A DNA stretch of 64,000 bases from Dryas octopetala (taxonomy: Eukaryota; Streptophyta; Magnoliopsida; Rosales; Rosaceae), in the NCBI GenBank assembly GCA_963921425.1, contig OY992835.1:16864001-16928000 (forward strand). Direction: 5' to 3'. Position 1 is the stretch's first letter; each line of letters opens with the position of its first letter. The translations under genes and the position numbers were made by a program. This document shows, piece by piece, positions 46,807 to 58,771 of the stretch. The notes below the pieces were generated by a model. It saw only the letters and a program-made list of their open reading frames with translations, was not told the origin of the DNA and searched no databases.

Positions 46807-49800
46807 TCAATTGATCTTTGCTGTTTTCAAGCTCCATGCACTTCCTGAGATTTTGACACTCTGAGTTCCATTATTGAAGGCATACAAGTGAGCATCACAA
46901 TCAATAGCCAATGTGGGATAAACTCTAGCTGTGATGCATGCCTTGCCTTCTCCACCAAAGCTCTCCACTATTGAGTGATCTATCTGCACAAGAAGCAAAG
47001 TTTCAAATGCATTAGGACAGACATATATAACCATGAAATGGGTATAACCAAAAGAAAAGAAAGAACAAGCTAGTACTGATCAAAAGCATAAAGTATTTGG
47101 TCTCTCGATATGTGTTGGTACATATATGCAATGCCATTGTCAAAGTGTGAAATGTGCAACCATGTGAATCCATACCAAAAATTGTGGGGCTTGGGCCCAA
47201 AACAGAATGCACCTTTTGCATATATATGCTAGACACTTACCAGAAAGATTAACTGTTTTGGTTAATGGAAAGGAACCTAGCCCCTTTAATTTGGACCTTT
47301 GCTTCTGAATTTATTGTTACTCACAAAGTGGTCGATCTAGCATATAGAAGTGACAGTTCAAATGAATGCATAATGAAGGACCCTTTTACCAGTAAGTGCA
47401 AAATCTTAATTAAATATGTTAAACTTTGGTAATGCTTTTATTTAATTTCATCTATATTTTATATTGTTCTGTCCAAAGGCAGACTCAGTTGAATGTGCAA
47501 GTTCTAAGGAAAGTATAGATTCTCAAATATTTGATAGAAATTTCTGGTGGGATAGACTTCTAAACTTAAAAGAACTTTCACATGAATGAAGGGTATGGAG
47601 GTCATGATCATATAGAAAGACTGACTTTTCAATAAAGAAGTGCAAATTGATGTGTTAATTATATTGGTTTGTTGAAACTTACCAAGCTTCTTAGTGACAA
47701 CTTCTCATGAAGAGGATCGACATTTAGAAAAGCCCCATAAGTGGTCTTGTCATTATCTTGGTTTAAGGAAGACCTACCAAACCAATAAAACAAAAGGCAA
47801 AAAGGGTTAACAATTTGAAGTTTGGTTAGTGAGAAAGAGAGAGAGCAGAGACCTGCTTTGGTCACTGCACATGAGCACCACATATTTGTTTGGAGCTTTG
47901 AATATTCTGTAGAACACTGCTGTGTATTCTTTCAAGTCCTTTGAAGCCAAAACTAGCAACCCAAATGGTCCTAAACTACCTTTAACTGATGCACCCTTTT
48001 GGCTACACAATAATTGTGGGTTGGTCCAACCTGGGTCCAGCACTTCTGCTTTCTTCAAATCACTTACTCCAAATGTAATCTCTGCATCTGCCTGCGTAAA
48101 ACATAAGCAAAGAGTACCAAAATGAAAAATATTCCATTCTAGTGGGATTGATGTGTTTTTTTAATAAAACGTGACAAAATCCCTTTACTAAGTACCCACT
48201 TGCACTGCTGTGACACCAAGTACTTCATGCACTGATCCTCCCTCAAGTACAGAGCTTGGCAACTTGACCTTCTTTGCTCTAAGCTTTTCAATTTCTACTA
48301 TAGGCCATTGAACCAATTGTTTCCCAGATTTCTCAAGCCAAAGGGTCCTTGGAATTGCCTGCAAGCTAGTGTCAAAAGTTAGCTATTCATATATACCCTT
48401 GACCGATCAATAAATATTGGATACCATTATTTTGATCAAACAGTTATGTATGGCTAGCTATCATATATACATATATATTACCTGGAGTCCAGACCATCCC
48501 TTCTTGATATCATCATTGACACTTGAAGATTCATTAATCCAACCCCACAAGATTCTGCGGTTCTTAGCACTGTCAAAGAAAGATTTTGAAGCATAGAATT
48601 TGCCATAATCATATCTCAATCCTGAATCACTCTCCACAGATCCCTTATCCGGGATATAGATATCCTTGTCAATGTTATATGTCCCAATTGTGTAGCAGTC
48701 ACGCCAGGTATTGCCCAAGCTATACTTGAGCACATGCTTAACATCAGGGCCATTTTCTGATGTGTCCAGACCAGTTTGGCTTTTAACTGAAACTGGGAAG
48801 AAATCTGGGCATTCCCACATTCCAGTTTTCTTTGCTGAGTGAAGTGGGTGTTTGGCCTTAATCCAATGAATGAAGTCTTTGCTTCTGTATAGGATTGCTA
48901 ATCCTCTTTTGTTCTTTTGGCTTCCAATGATCACTCTCCAGTTCTTATCTGGGCCTAGCCAAGCAGTGGTTGGGTCCCTAAATGAGGTTGCATTGATTTG
49001 GTTAGCTTGGGTGGGTGCCATTACTGGATTTTGTGGGACCTTATCCCACTCCCTAAGGAATGAGTCTGAGAGGTTCTTAGGGAAGGCCAAATTTTGAACT
49101 TGTTGGTTTTGGGGGTCTATTCCCGTGTATAAAATGACGGGTTTGCCCCCCGGGAGTATTGTGGTGGAACCCGACCAACAGCCGTTGACATCCGACGGCT
49201 GTGATGGGTAGATGGCATCATCATGTGGGGTCCAGTTAACCAGATCAGTTTATGTGGAATGAGCCCACACAATATTTCCCCAAACTACACCTTTGGGGTT
49301 GTATTGATAGAACAAATGGTATATTCCCTTGTAAATCAATGGTCCTGCAACAAGAGTAACAGACAGCTTTCACACTTCTTTAGTGCTTTCAAATCACACA
49401 GTACCAAAACACAAACCAAAAGATTAATTGATTCATTCACATCAAAGGCATGATGGTATATAGTTTTCATAGAAAATGAACCAAGCCCAGAAAATATCTA
49501 TAACCAAACAGTACTAGGACTAAACCCACCAACTGGTTCGGTTTCTAGACTGCGCTATAGATTGGTTTTAACCATTACAAAAAATATTAACTTTGTAGAA
49601 AATTGAACCAGAGGAGAAAGGAGCTAACCATTAGGATCTGTGCAACCAAACAATCCCATATGTCCATTCCACAATCAGAACAAGTCCAATGTGCAAAACA
49701 AGAAGCAAAAAAAAAAAACAAACTGTTAGAGCTGTAAACATTAAAGATTAGGCCAGGTTGAAAGCAAAGCAGAACATACCATTTATCCAATTCTTTGGAG

Positions 49801-49969
49801 GCTGGAAATGATAACCAGTTCTGTAAGGATCATTAACATTGTGATGTGTAGAAGTTAATTGGGAAGATTGAAGGTTTCTGTAAACATGCTGGGAAGCTTC
49901 AAGGTGAATAACAGCATTGCCAAGCCAAAGAGCAAGAAAGCAGTGTAGAAAGACAGAGGAGATGGCCAT
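46807..49969 (-). pseudogene. Gene C: cell-wall invertase-like gene with nonsense codon
   Basis: It has the same 7-exon structure as B and D: 49969-49780, 49637-49629 (mini-exon), 49344-48482, 48358-48200, 48091-47853, 47773-47683, 46983-46807. All splice sites look sound. In exon 3, the codon that is TCA (Ser) in B and D within [11 protein letters not shown] is TAA (plus positions 49250-49252). Translation would stop after 97 residues, before the FRDP and WECPDFF motifs. The rest of the frame is open and would otherwise give about 575 aa with a normal signal peptide ([18 protein letters not shown]). This looks like a recent single-base inactivation; a sequencing error or read-through are the alternatives. 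A downstream Met would lack the signal peptide and NDPNG. Confidence 0.85.
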
Positions 49970-51051
49970 GGTGCCTTTGTGGGATTGAGAAAATGAAGGG
50001 TTGGATAGTTAGATGTGATATAAAGAATTAAAAGTCATACCATGATGTTACACAAGATTTGTCCAAGAAAAAGAGTGTTAATTAAATTAAGTTTAACATG
50101 TGTTCAACTTGATGATAGATAGATATATATATATATATATAGCCATATAGGGATAGGATATCCTTATATATTACTCAAGATGCTGCTTTAGAACCTTGTG
50201 CTTAACTCAGAAAAATTGGTAATTAACTTATCAGAAGCAATTGGCAGAGTGTTTCTCTATATTAAACTAGCTAGAATACAGTAATTAAAATATTCAGTAC
50301 TCCCTTAAATCTCTCTGTTATTATGTAAGCTTTAAGTGACTTGTTAGTGTAGTTTCTTGCTTTATCGAAAAAAAAACTATTAATTGTTTCTTGTTCTAAC
50401 TATTATTATATCAGGGTAACTGATTTCTAGATTGGGAATTGACTGATATCCATGTTATTATATGGCACTTAATTTCAACTTGATTAATTATTTATTGGGT
50501 AACTTGTTAGTTGTTTTGAGTCTGCAATATATTGTCTTACGATGCAGAAGCTAGAATGGTTAATGGCTGATGATCTTAATTGTTTCTTATTAATTTGAAC
50601 AAATTAAAACTAATAGTTTGCAAACATTAATTAGCATTTTCATAAAGTAATCAGTACATTTCACACTTTGACAATGTGCAATCGATATCAACCTCTAGTA
50701 TTATCGAATAATCTCCCATTTGTAATCTCTCAAAAAGATGAAGAGAAATATAATTAAACTAATTAATAATTAGTTAGAAACATAACTAAAATGGGCAAAC
50801 ATTAAACTAGAGCAACACGTCCCATTGTCCTAACATTTGAGTAAATGAGTAAATGCTTTCAACTACTGAAGCTACAAGTCCCAACCTTTGAGCTTATTTC
50901 AGAGAGTACTGGGGTATGAGCTTCATGGTTACTTTCCCATAGCCCACTATATGCAAAATTGCAAATTAAATTAGAGTTGGCACATTCTACCAAACTGTAG
51001 TTGATCAACACACAGGTAAAGTAAAATTACCCTTACTTGTGCAATTAACAA
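49970..51051 (-). other. Upstream region of gene C
   Basis: A TATATC-containing TATA-like motif lies about 50 bases before the ATG on the minus strand, and an AT microsatellite lies at about 50120-50142. From about 50180 to 50600 the sequence is an inverted relative of the upstream blocks of B and D. No gene is seen further right. Confidence 0.5.
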
Positions 51052-51060
51052 TTATGAATT

Positions 51061-51494
51061 GGTTTTTTTTCATATTTAGTACCTGAATTTTGACCACTGT
51101 CTTAATGTGGTACCTAAACTTTTATTTGTTCCAATTGAGTACCTAAACTTTTATTTTGTGTCTAATAGGTACCAAAATGAATTTCTGTTAAAATTATCAA
51201 CAAAAGTTAGGGGCAATATAGTCACTTCAAAAAATTTATTTTTTAATTTTTAATTTTTAATTTTTTTTGTTTGTTGTGTGTTTTTTTTTAATAATTTTAA
51301 ACATATAAAGAAAATAATTAAAATATACTTTGACTATATTGCCCCTAATTTTTATTGACAATTTTAACAAAAATTCATTTTGGTACCTATTAGACACAAA
51401 ATAAAAGTTTAGGTACTCAATTGGGACAAATAAAAGTTTAGGTACCACATTAAGACAAGGCTCAAAGTTTAGGTACTAAATATGAAATAAACCC
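51061..51494. mobile_element. Mutator-like MITE, 9-bp target duplication
   Basis: The two ~180-base arms are inverted copies of each other (CATATTTAGTACCT ... TTAATGTGGTACCTAAACTT and complement) around an AT-rich centre. TTATGAATT occurs immediately outside both ends (51052-51060 and 51495-51503). A 9-bp duplication with long inverted arms points to the Mutator superfamily. There is no coding capacity. Confidence 0.85.
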
Positions 51495-51511
51495 TTATGA
51501 ATTTCTTATTA

Positions 51512-51886
51512 AGAGAGAATTATAGCAATGGTCCTTAAATTTTAATTACCTTAAGTATTACTTTGGTCCACAAACTTATTTTTTGAATTATATAGTCTAC
51601 AAACTTTCACATGTATATCACTTTAGTTCATTCCGTCAATTTTAATTACGTATATCATGTTAGAAAAAAAAAAAAAAAGATGGGATGAGTTATCATATAT
51701 TTTTACCTTTCAAAAGTGGCTCACATACGTGACTAAAAGTGACGGAAAATTTGACAGAATTGACGGAATAAACTTGAGTAATACACGAATGAAAGTTCAA
51801 AAACTATAAAATTCAGAAAACAAGTTCGTAAATCAAAGTGATCCTAAAGGTAAAGTTCGAAGACAATTGTTGTCATTTCCTCTTCC
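51512..51886. repeat. Diverged foldback element
   Basis: The left arm (ATTACCTTAAGTATTACTTTGG, then CTTTAGTTCATTCCGTCAAT) and right arm (GACGGAATAAACTTGAG ... CAAAGTGATCCTAAAGGT) are imperfect inverted copies. The ends and the target duplication could not be fixed. It lies almost against the preceding MITE. Confidence 0.55.
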
Positions 51887-52763
51887 TAATAATATGTCCA
51901 AATTGATCCAGAATAATAAGTCCTTTTTGTTATCAGACCTATTATAATAGAATGGGAATATTCGTACTGTTCGACTTTCTTTCTAAATGAAATCATAGTT
52001 TTTCTATTTATTATTTTATTAAATAGACAATATAAGTGCACGTTGTAAATATTGATGGCCCGAATTTGGGGTGGCAACTGTATTTTAAGAAATTCATACC
52101 ACCTTTTGAGCTAGCTAGAAAATATATCTTATATTTTTGCTTTGGTTTTCCATTGCTTCTAAAACACTTTATATGGCGCGTATTTGTAGTAATTCAAACT
52201 TTCTTTTTGATGAATTTTCATTCTCTTTTTTGTTGAAATGATGTTTCAAACATAAATTAGTGAATGAGCATGCATCATGCACGTAGAAAATTTTAAAAAA
52301 TTAAACACAAAAGTATTGTACTATTGATTTTTTTGTTGTTGTTGCAGCATGACATATATGCATGCATTATGCTTTTTGCTAATCTCGTGGAGCATATTAA
52401 TTACGAGTATGGATGTTAAAGGTGACATAATATTAATCACAATTGTGATATCCAAGACAGCACCAACTTCACTTAAGAAAAGAATTAATTAAGAATCTTG
52501 GCCAAAAAAAAAAAAAGAATTACTAAGTAAACCCCATGCATTTTATAGAAAAATTGTAGGAGATGTGAGCAAATGATGCTCCTGGGCAGCAGTAGTCGAA
52601 CATATATGGCCCATGCCTATATGTTTAATTTCTCTGGATAATTTATCAAATTAAAAGGATATCAGAAAATGATTTTTACTCGTTTGAAAAATACCAAGGA
52701 ATCTAGTGAATGTTTAGGGGGCTATAATGGGCCTAGTATTGAAGTAAATGAGTAAATTTGATG
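51887..52763. other. Intergenic DNA, nothing recognised
   Basis: AT-rich sequence without a credible reading frame. Its right edge is the target duplication of the hAT element. Confidence 0.5.
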
Positions 52764-53093
52764 CATGTGTGCAGTGGTGCATGGCTCAATGAAAAGTAAG
52801 GCTGAAGGTAAAATTACACATAAACCTTTCAAATATATTATTTAAAAATATTTTTTTAAAAAAAATCTTAAGTTAGGAGGTCTTTTTTTCTTAAGTTTCT
52901 CATGTTTAAGAATTAACATTGTTCTTATAACCAATTAAATAAGCCCATGATGGGGTCCACCATCCTAACTCTCTTTTCTCTCTTATGGTAGAACTCATTT
53001 AATTGGTCATGAGGACAAGGTTGATCCTCAAATATGAGGACCCAAAACATTGTTCTTTTTATATCCAAATTCAAATTTCTTACTAGACATAAT

Positions 53094-54604
53094 CAAGGAA
53101 TAAAATTTCAAGTTTCGAGGAAATTTCAATAGAAATTTTGATAGAAATTTCGACGGATATTTCGAAGATTTTTAAATTTCGACAAAAATTAGACGGAAAC
53201 GACGGAAATTGCTATCAAAATACATAAATTTTGAATGAAACTTTACTATATGTTTATTTAACATATTATCTACTACATTGATAAAAAAAACATTGAAGAA
53301 TCCAAATTATATAGTAGGTTTCATGTGATATAATGTGAATATAATGCCCGCTGAAAGCAAATACTATTAAATAAAATTAGTATAATTAATAATTGAAATT
53401 AGTATATTCTTTATACTCTATAATCTATAGACTAAATCGTATATACTTTATCTACCTTAATACTCTTTATACTCCATAATTTTTTATTAAACCCTATATA
53501 CTTTATAATCTATATTTTATATTGTTTAGGATATTAGTGTTTAGGTCATTTAGGGTATTTTAAATTATTTTTTATATATAAATATATTATGGTTTAAAAA
53601 CAACTAAACGGAACATCAAAACGACCAAACAAAACCCCAAACCTTTGTTTTTCTTTTCAATTGCCCAAAGGCCCCAAACCCCAATCAACCCTAAACTTTT
53701 TCCTTTTTCTTTCCTTATCTTTTTTTTTTTTGTTTTTTTCTTTTCTCTTCTTTTTTTTCTTTCCTTCCTTTTTTCTATTTCCCCCCTCACCTCTCAAGTC
53801 TTCTCTCATTAGTCATTAACTCATTACTAGTCTACTCCATAAATAAAAGGAAAGAGTCAAATAGATGATTTGGGCCATTGTTCAATGAACGTGATAATGT
53901 GATATTGCCTTTCTTGGAAAGCCAGTTTGTCTTCTCTCATTAGTCATTAACTCATTACTAGTCTACTCCATAAATTCCATAAATAAAAAGAAAGAGTCAA
54001 AAAAATGATTTGGGCCACTGTTCAATGAACATGATAATGTGATATTGCCTTTCTTGGAAAGCCAAGCTGTCAAACCTCCAACCCAACCCGAGGACTCTCC
54101 AAGAAGTTCCAGAAGAACCGGAAAACTCCTCTTCAACTTTAAGCATATTCCAATTCCAGTAACTTATTTGAACCCAATCATTTCATAGTTCTGCACTTTG
54201 CTTAGACAGTTAGATTTCTCACCTTCTATTCTCTCTCCTAATCCCTCACTCCCTCCTCCCTCCCCGATCTCCCTCTCTGATCTCTTCTCTCCCTCTGGCG
54301 ACGGGTGGCTTCGGTCTCTACCTCCCCTCTCTCCCTCTGGTCTCTCGCGAAGACTGAAGTCGCGGGGGGGCTGGTAAATGTTCTGAACTTCTAATTTCTA
54401 GAAATGGTAAACGAAATTTCGCCAAAATTTCGGCGAAATTTCGTCAATCTATCGCGAAAAGACAACAGACTTGCACGTTAGTAGGCTTCGAAATTTCGCC
54501 CAAAATTTCGGCAAAATTTTGGCGAAATAAACGAAATATTACCGAAAAAGTATGAAACTGAAATAAAATTTCCCCCTTCTTAAAAAACGAAATTTTATTC
54601 CTTG
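53094..54604. mobile_element. Nested hAT-like element, 1,511 bases
   Basis: The termini are perfect 16-base inverted repeats, CAAGGAATAAAATTTC and its complement, flanked by an exact 8-bp duplication, GACATAAT (53086-53093 and 54605-54612). The related element at 59101-59112 shows the uninterrupted site, GACATAATTAAT, proving the insertion boundaries. Subterminal regions are crowded with GAAATTTCG/CGAAATTTC motifs, likely protein-binding sites. It has a 131-base internal tandem duplication and CT-rich tracts but no transposase, so it is non-autonomous. Confidence 0.92.
53798..54070. repeat. Two tandem ~131-142 base units inside the nested hAT
   Basis: Units at 53798-53928 and 53929-54070 both run from CTTCTCTCATTAGTCATTAA to CTTTCTTGGAAAGCCA. 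The second has an 11-base insertion repeating TCCATAAA and a few substitutions. Confidence 0.85.
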
Positions 54605-54612
54605 GACATAAT

Positions 54613-55250
54613 TAATATTACTAATAACAAACAAAAGCTAAAGTATGAGATACAATATTTAAGAACAATAAAACTTGATTTTAAACTTTGAAGTAATGGC
54701 TTTGCTAGTCTGCACTTGTTGCATAGATGAACTAGCCCTTCCATCAAAAAATCTGCTTGTAGGCCTGCTTTTTTTAGTTTTAGACAAGAGATATTACAGA
54801 AAATGAAAGAAAAGAAAAAAAAAAAAAAAAGGCAAATCACAATGCACAAAAAAAAAAACAGATATAAGATGTCTCTGAAAACAATTCATGAAGCAATTTT
54901 TTTTGGCATGATCATTCATGAAGTAATTAATTCATCTATTCATGCTTCATTTCATGCCTAAATGAATAAAAAAAAAATCAAAAGTCCCATTAACAAATAA
55001 TGAATAATCTCACACCTAAATATTAAACAAGAAAGTGGAAAGCCTCTTTCTGATTTCTGAGGCTTAATTGGTTAATTATAAATATTTAATTTTTTTTTAA
55101 TAATGTGTTAAATACTTTTAATATAAGGCCTCCCTCAACATGAGGCCCTAGGCACAGGCCTTGCTCGCCTTATGCTTGAGCCGGCACTGCATGTGTGTTG
55201 AATGATAATCGATGACTAGATTCGTGCCGGCTATAATGGGTCACAACTTA
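54613..55250. other. Right part of hAT copy 1 plus short spacer
   Basis: Up to 55189 this is the second half of hAT copy 1; 55198-55250 is spacer. No gene. Confidence 0.6.
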
Positions 55251-55584
55251 GGGGGGTGTCCCCAACTCAGATTTTAAAGGAGTTTAATGGATTTTAAAAT
55301 CCATAGAATCTATCAAAATCCAAAGGAATTGGGTGGAATTCTTATGGAATTTGTTATGTGTAAAAAATGCATTCAAATCCAACCAAATCCATCCAAATCC
55401 ATTAAAATCCTTCACTTAATGAAATCCATGACTTTTTGAGGACACCTGGATTTCATTGGAATCCATTAAAATCTGAATTGGGGACACCTAAACTTCATTG
55501 GAATCCATTAAAATCTAAATTGGGGACACCTAAATTTCATTAGACTTTTAAAATCCAATGAAATCTAAGTTGGGGACACCCCCC
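55251..55584. mobile_element. Tourist-like (PIF/Harbinger) MITE
   Basis: A 334-base element has inverted ends GGGGGGTGTCCCCAACT and complement, flanked on both sides by TTA (55248-55250 and 55585-55587), the typical PIF/Harbinger target. The inside consists of repeated CCATTAAAATC/GATTTTAATGG phrases. It is non-coding. Confidence 0.75.
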
Positions 55585-55972
55585 TTAGTCTTTTGTATCA
55601 AATTTGACCCACCAAAAAGGGAAATAAAAGATTAACTTGTTACGTGGATAATTGACTAATTGTTTTCTTTATTTTTTATTTGAATGGACTAATTGTTTAA
55701 ACTTTAAAGTGATTAATATATGTTACACATCAAATTAGAAAATGCTATTATTATCAAACCCGAGAAATTAAATGATATTATTACATTAAGAAAGGGTTTC
55801 ACAATTTTTATTATAATATTAAGAAGATGTTATTGTCCAAAGTGGTGATTGCTGCACTTCAGCGCTGGATGCAGTTGCACGTGCAAAATTAATTAACTAT
55901 TAATTTATTGATATTTTTTGTAGAAGAATTTTAAGTTTGAATAGATAAAAGGAAAAAGTAAGTATTAATATT

Positions 55973-56195
55973 TTAGCATAAATTTAATTTAGACATATAA
56001 CTATATATGTCATTTCAACGGGATTCACGAATTTTAAAATATTTCAAGCTGACATTTAACTGATCTCTCAACGAATCAATAGACGAATTTTTAATTTAGA
56101 TAATAGATCGAGTGTATATTTGAAATATTTTAAAGTTTGTAAACTTCGTTGAAATAGCATATATAGTTATGTGTCTAAATTGAATTTATGCCTAA
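55973..56195. mobile_element. Short MITE
   Basis: Inverted ends (TTAGCATAAATTTAATTTAG and a near complement, with ACTATATATG further in) bound 223 bases. TAATATT is found at both edges (55966-55972 and 56193-56199), overlapping the right end by three bases, so the exact duplication length and superfamily are uncertain. Confidence 0.65.
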
Positions 56196-56757
56196 TATTT
56201 TTTTAACAAATGAGGGATTATTCTACAAGACTTGGTCTATATTGATACTGAGAGTTTGTTCCTCACATTGGTGTCTATACATATACAAAAGTGTTACAAA
56301 TCTGACCATAATATGAAAAGGAAAATGCTTCCCTTGTTGTAGTTATAGTTGAAGAGTATATAGGCTCTTGGTCTTGGGAGTTGGGATTATGAAATTCAGT
56401 TGTTCATCTCTCTGTTAAAAGCCTTTATGTTTTGGTATGTAGGAGTGTTATAGAGAATCGAACTAAATGTCATATCTGATCTATTGGAAGAATAAGTACA
56501 GCTAGTACTTTTTTATAGGTCAGATTCAGGGGATAAGCCATTTTGTTGTCCCTATACCGATCAACAGGGACCCAAAGATATATGGTTTGTTATCCATTGG
56601 AGGCATCAATCAAGTCCTATCATTATCAAAGTTTTATTTGGCAACCATCTATTAGTTAGGCTAGCAATATTCTCATCTTCTCTCTCTCAAATAAAATAAA
56701 ATAAAAAGGTTTATTTGGTAAAATATTGGTCCTATCAAAAAGTTTTTGTTTATTTTA

Positions 56758-57067
56758 GAGTTAATTACACTTACACCCTTTGAGGTTTATCGTCTTTTCA
56801 CATACACCTCTAGGATTTCAAATAATTATACATACATCCCCTGAGATTTCAAAACTGTTGCATATAACTCCCTATAGTGAGACAAAAAATGATGAAAAAT
56901 TATGCAAAAATACATGTTAAGAGATAAAATGGCCTAATAAGATTACTTAAGGTGTAAGGTCCAACCTCAATACAAATATTTTCTTTTTTATTTATTTATT
57001 TTTTTCTTTTGTAGGGGGTTATATGTAATAGTTTTGAAACCTCAGGGGGTGTAAGTGTAATTAACTC
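56758..57067. mobile_element. Mutator-like MITE, 9-bp target duplication
   Basis: The ends are perfect inverted repeats, GAGTTAATTACACTTACACC and complement. The 9-mer TTTATTTTA flanks both sides (56749-56757 and 57068-57076). Length is 310 bases, non-coding, with internal inverted segments around ATATAACCCCCTA. Confidence 0.85.
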
Positions 57068-57076
57068 TTTATTTTA

Positions 57077-57854
57077 CTATTTTATTTATAAAATGTGAGA
57101 ATGTGGAGCGTGTTGTCCCATGTTAGAAAACTATAATTTTATGTAAATGTTTATAAGGGACTTGAGTCTCTCTTCTTATTGTCAATTAATTTTAGATTAG
57201 ATGCTCTACTTTCCTTCATAGTTTTAGAGTCACAGAGTAAAGAGCAACTCTTTATTAATTATGATTATGTGATTGATTAATGTTTGTAAACTATTTGTTC
57301 TAATAAGAAACTAGTTAAGCTCATCAGCCGTTTATCATTTCTAGCTTCTGCATTTGTAAGACACTTGCAGACTCAAAACAACTAGCAAGTTAACCAATAA
57401 ATATGTAATTAGAAAGTCCCAATTAATCTAGAACAATAAACAACACTAACAAGTGACTTAAATCTTACATAATGACAGAGAGAATTAAGGGAGTACTGAA
57501 TATTTTAATTACTTCATTCTAGTTTATTATTGAAATTGCCAAATTTTCAGGGTGAAGCACAAGTTTTTATAGCAGCATCATGAGTGATATATAAGGGATA
57601 TATATATGTATATGTATATATGAGTATATCAGCAAGTTGAACTCATGTTGAATGATTCTGTTTGGTATGGTTGACAGTTACTTTTTGGATTTCATGTGCA
57701 GTATCTTTTATAAGTTCAGAATTCTTTTGATTATTACCAAAAGGGCAAAAAAAAAAAAAAAGTTCAGACTACTTTTTTTTTATTTTTTATTCTGCAGTAC
57801 AGCACTACAGCTACAAACTTATCCTCTAAGCAGGTATTAAGCACACATATCATA
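57077..57854 (+). other. Conserved distal upstream block of gene D
   Basis: From about 57290 the sequence parallels the upstream regions of B and C: AAGCTCATCAGCC, then TCTAGCTTCTGCAT, GACAGAGAGAATTAAGG and CAGTACAGCACTACAGCTACAAA. In D it has been pushed more than 2 kb from the start codon by later insertions. Confidence 0.55.
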
Positions 57855-57864
57855 ATTTAAAAAT

Positions 57865-58345
57865 AGGTCCATTGACTTTAGGTACCAAATTATAATATTT
57901 TTTCATTTTAACTACCAAAACATTTATATAATTTCACTTTAGGTGCTAAATTTCAGTTTAAGTACCAACTTTAAAAAACATAGTTGTATAGAGCTGTGAC
58001 TGTTTAACAGTCATAACTTTTTTATTGATTTGTTATTTTTTCAATATTTGCAAGGCTTAAACTTTAATGTTTAATCTTTAGGTTATAGGACTTCATCCCT
58101 CAAAACTAAATCAAAAATATGAAACCCTTAAAAATTTTAATTGTTTTATAAATTTTAAGCAATCACAACTGTGACTGTTCGACAATTACAACTGTAACTG
58201 TTCGACAGTCACAACTATATAACAAACTGATTTGTGACATAATCCAAAATGTCTTACTCTAAGTTAGTATCTAAACTAAAAAAAATTGGTGTCTTACTGC
58301 TTTACTGAAAAACTATTGATATTTGGTATTTAATCCTAATTTTCT
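57865..58345. mobile_element. Insertion in the D upstream block, possibly Mutator-like
   Basis: Compared with the B upstream region, D has 481 extra bases here, bounded by ATTTAAAAAT on both sides (57855-57864 and 58346-58355). The ends are only weakly inverted (TTTAGGTACCAAAT against ATTAAATACCAAAT). The inside has inverted GACTGTT/AACAGTC motifs. The comparison supports an insertion; the class is uncertain. Confidence 0.6.
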
Positions 58346-58771
58346 ATTTAAAAATTTCATTAATTAATTATGAATGTTTAAGACCATTAGATAAAAGAAT
58401 GCACCTTTTTTTTAGACCTTAATTATGAGAGAATTTACTCATGAATAAGCTCAGAGGTCGACTAATTGATTTATCCTCTTCTGGTGTTATATTGTTCATG
58501 TCTAGAACAATTGTACCAGTCCAGGAGCTCCAGTTCATTCATTCATGAAAAAAAAAAAAAAAAAAAAAAAGACGAAAGAAAGATAATTACAAATTTACAA
58601 TACAACCCTGTGAGTCTTTGACTTTTGTTGTTCCAAAATTCATATGCATGCCTGCTTAATTTCGTGGACCCTTCACTCCTAAAACAATCAAATTTAATTG
58701 TTATTATATTAGGGTTTTTCTTGGACAAATCTTGTGAAGTGTGACTTTTCTTCTTTATGTCATATCCAAGT
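58346..58771. other. Upstream DNA of gene D between two insertions
   Basis: The left part (58356-58470) continues the similarity with the region just upstream of B (ATTATGAATGTTTAAGA, then ACTCATGAATAAGCT). A run of A lies at about 58547-58570. No gene is seen. Confidence 0.5.

Larger units (their letters stand above)
52772..55189. mobile_element. hAT-like element, copy 1, interrupted by a second hAT
   Basis: It begins CAGTGGTGC and ends GCCGGCACTG, with partly matching inverted ends (CAGTG ... GGCTCAA ... TAAGGC), and is flanked by the perfect 8-bp repeat CATGTGTG (52764-52771 and 55190-55197), as expected for hAT. Without the nested insertion and one copy of its target duplication it would be about 900 bases, and it aligns along its length with a second copy at 58772-59673. 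No transposase frame is present. Confidence 0.8.
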
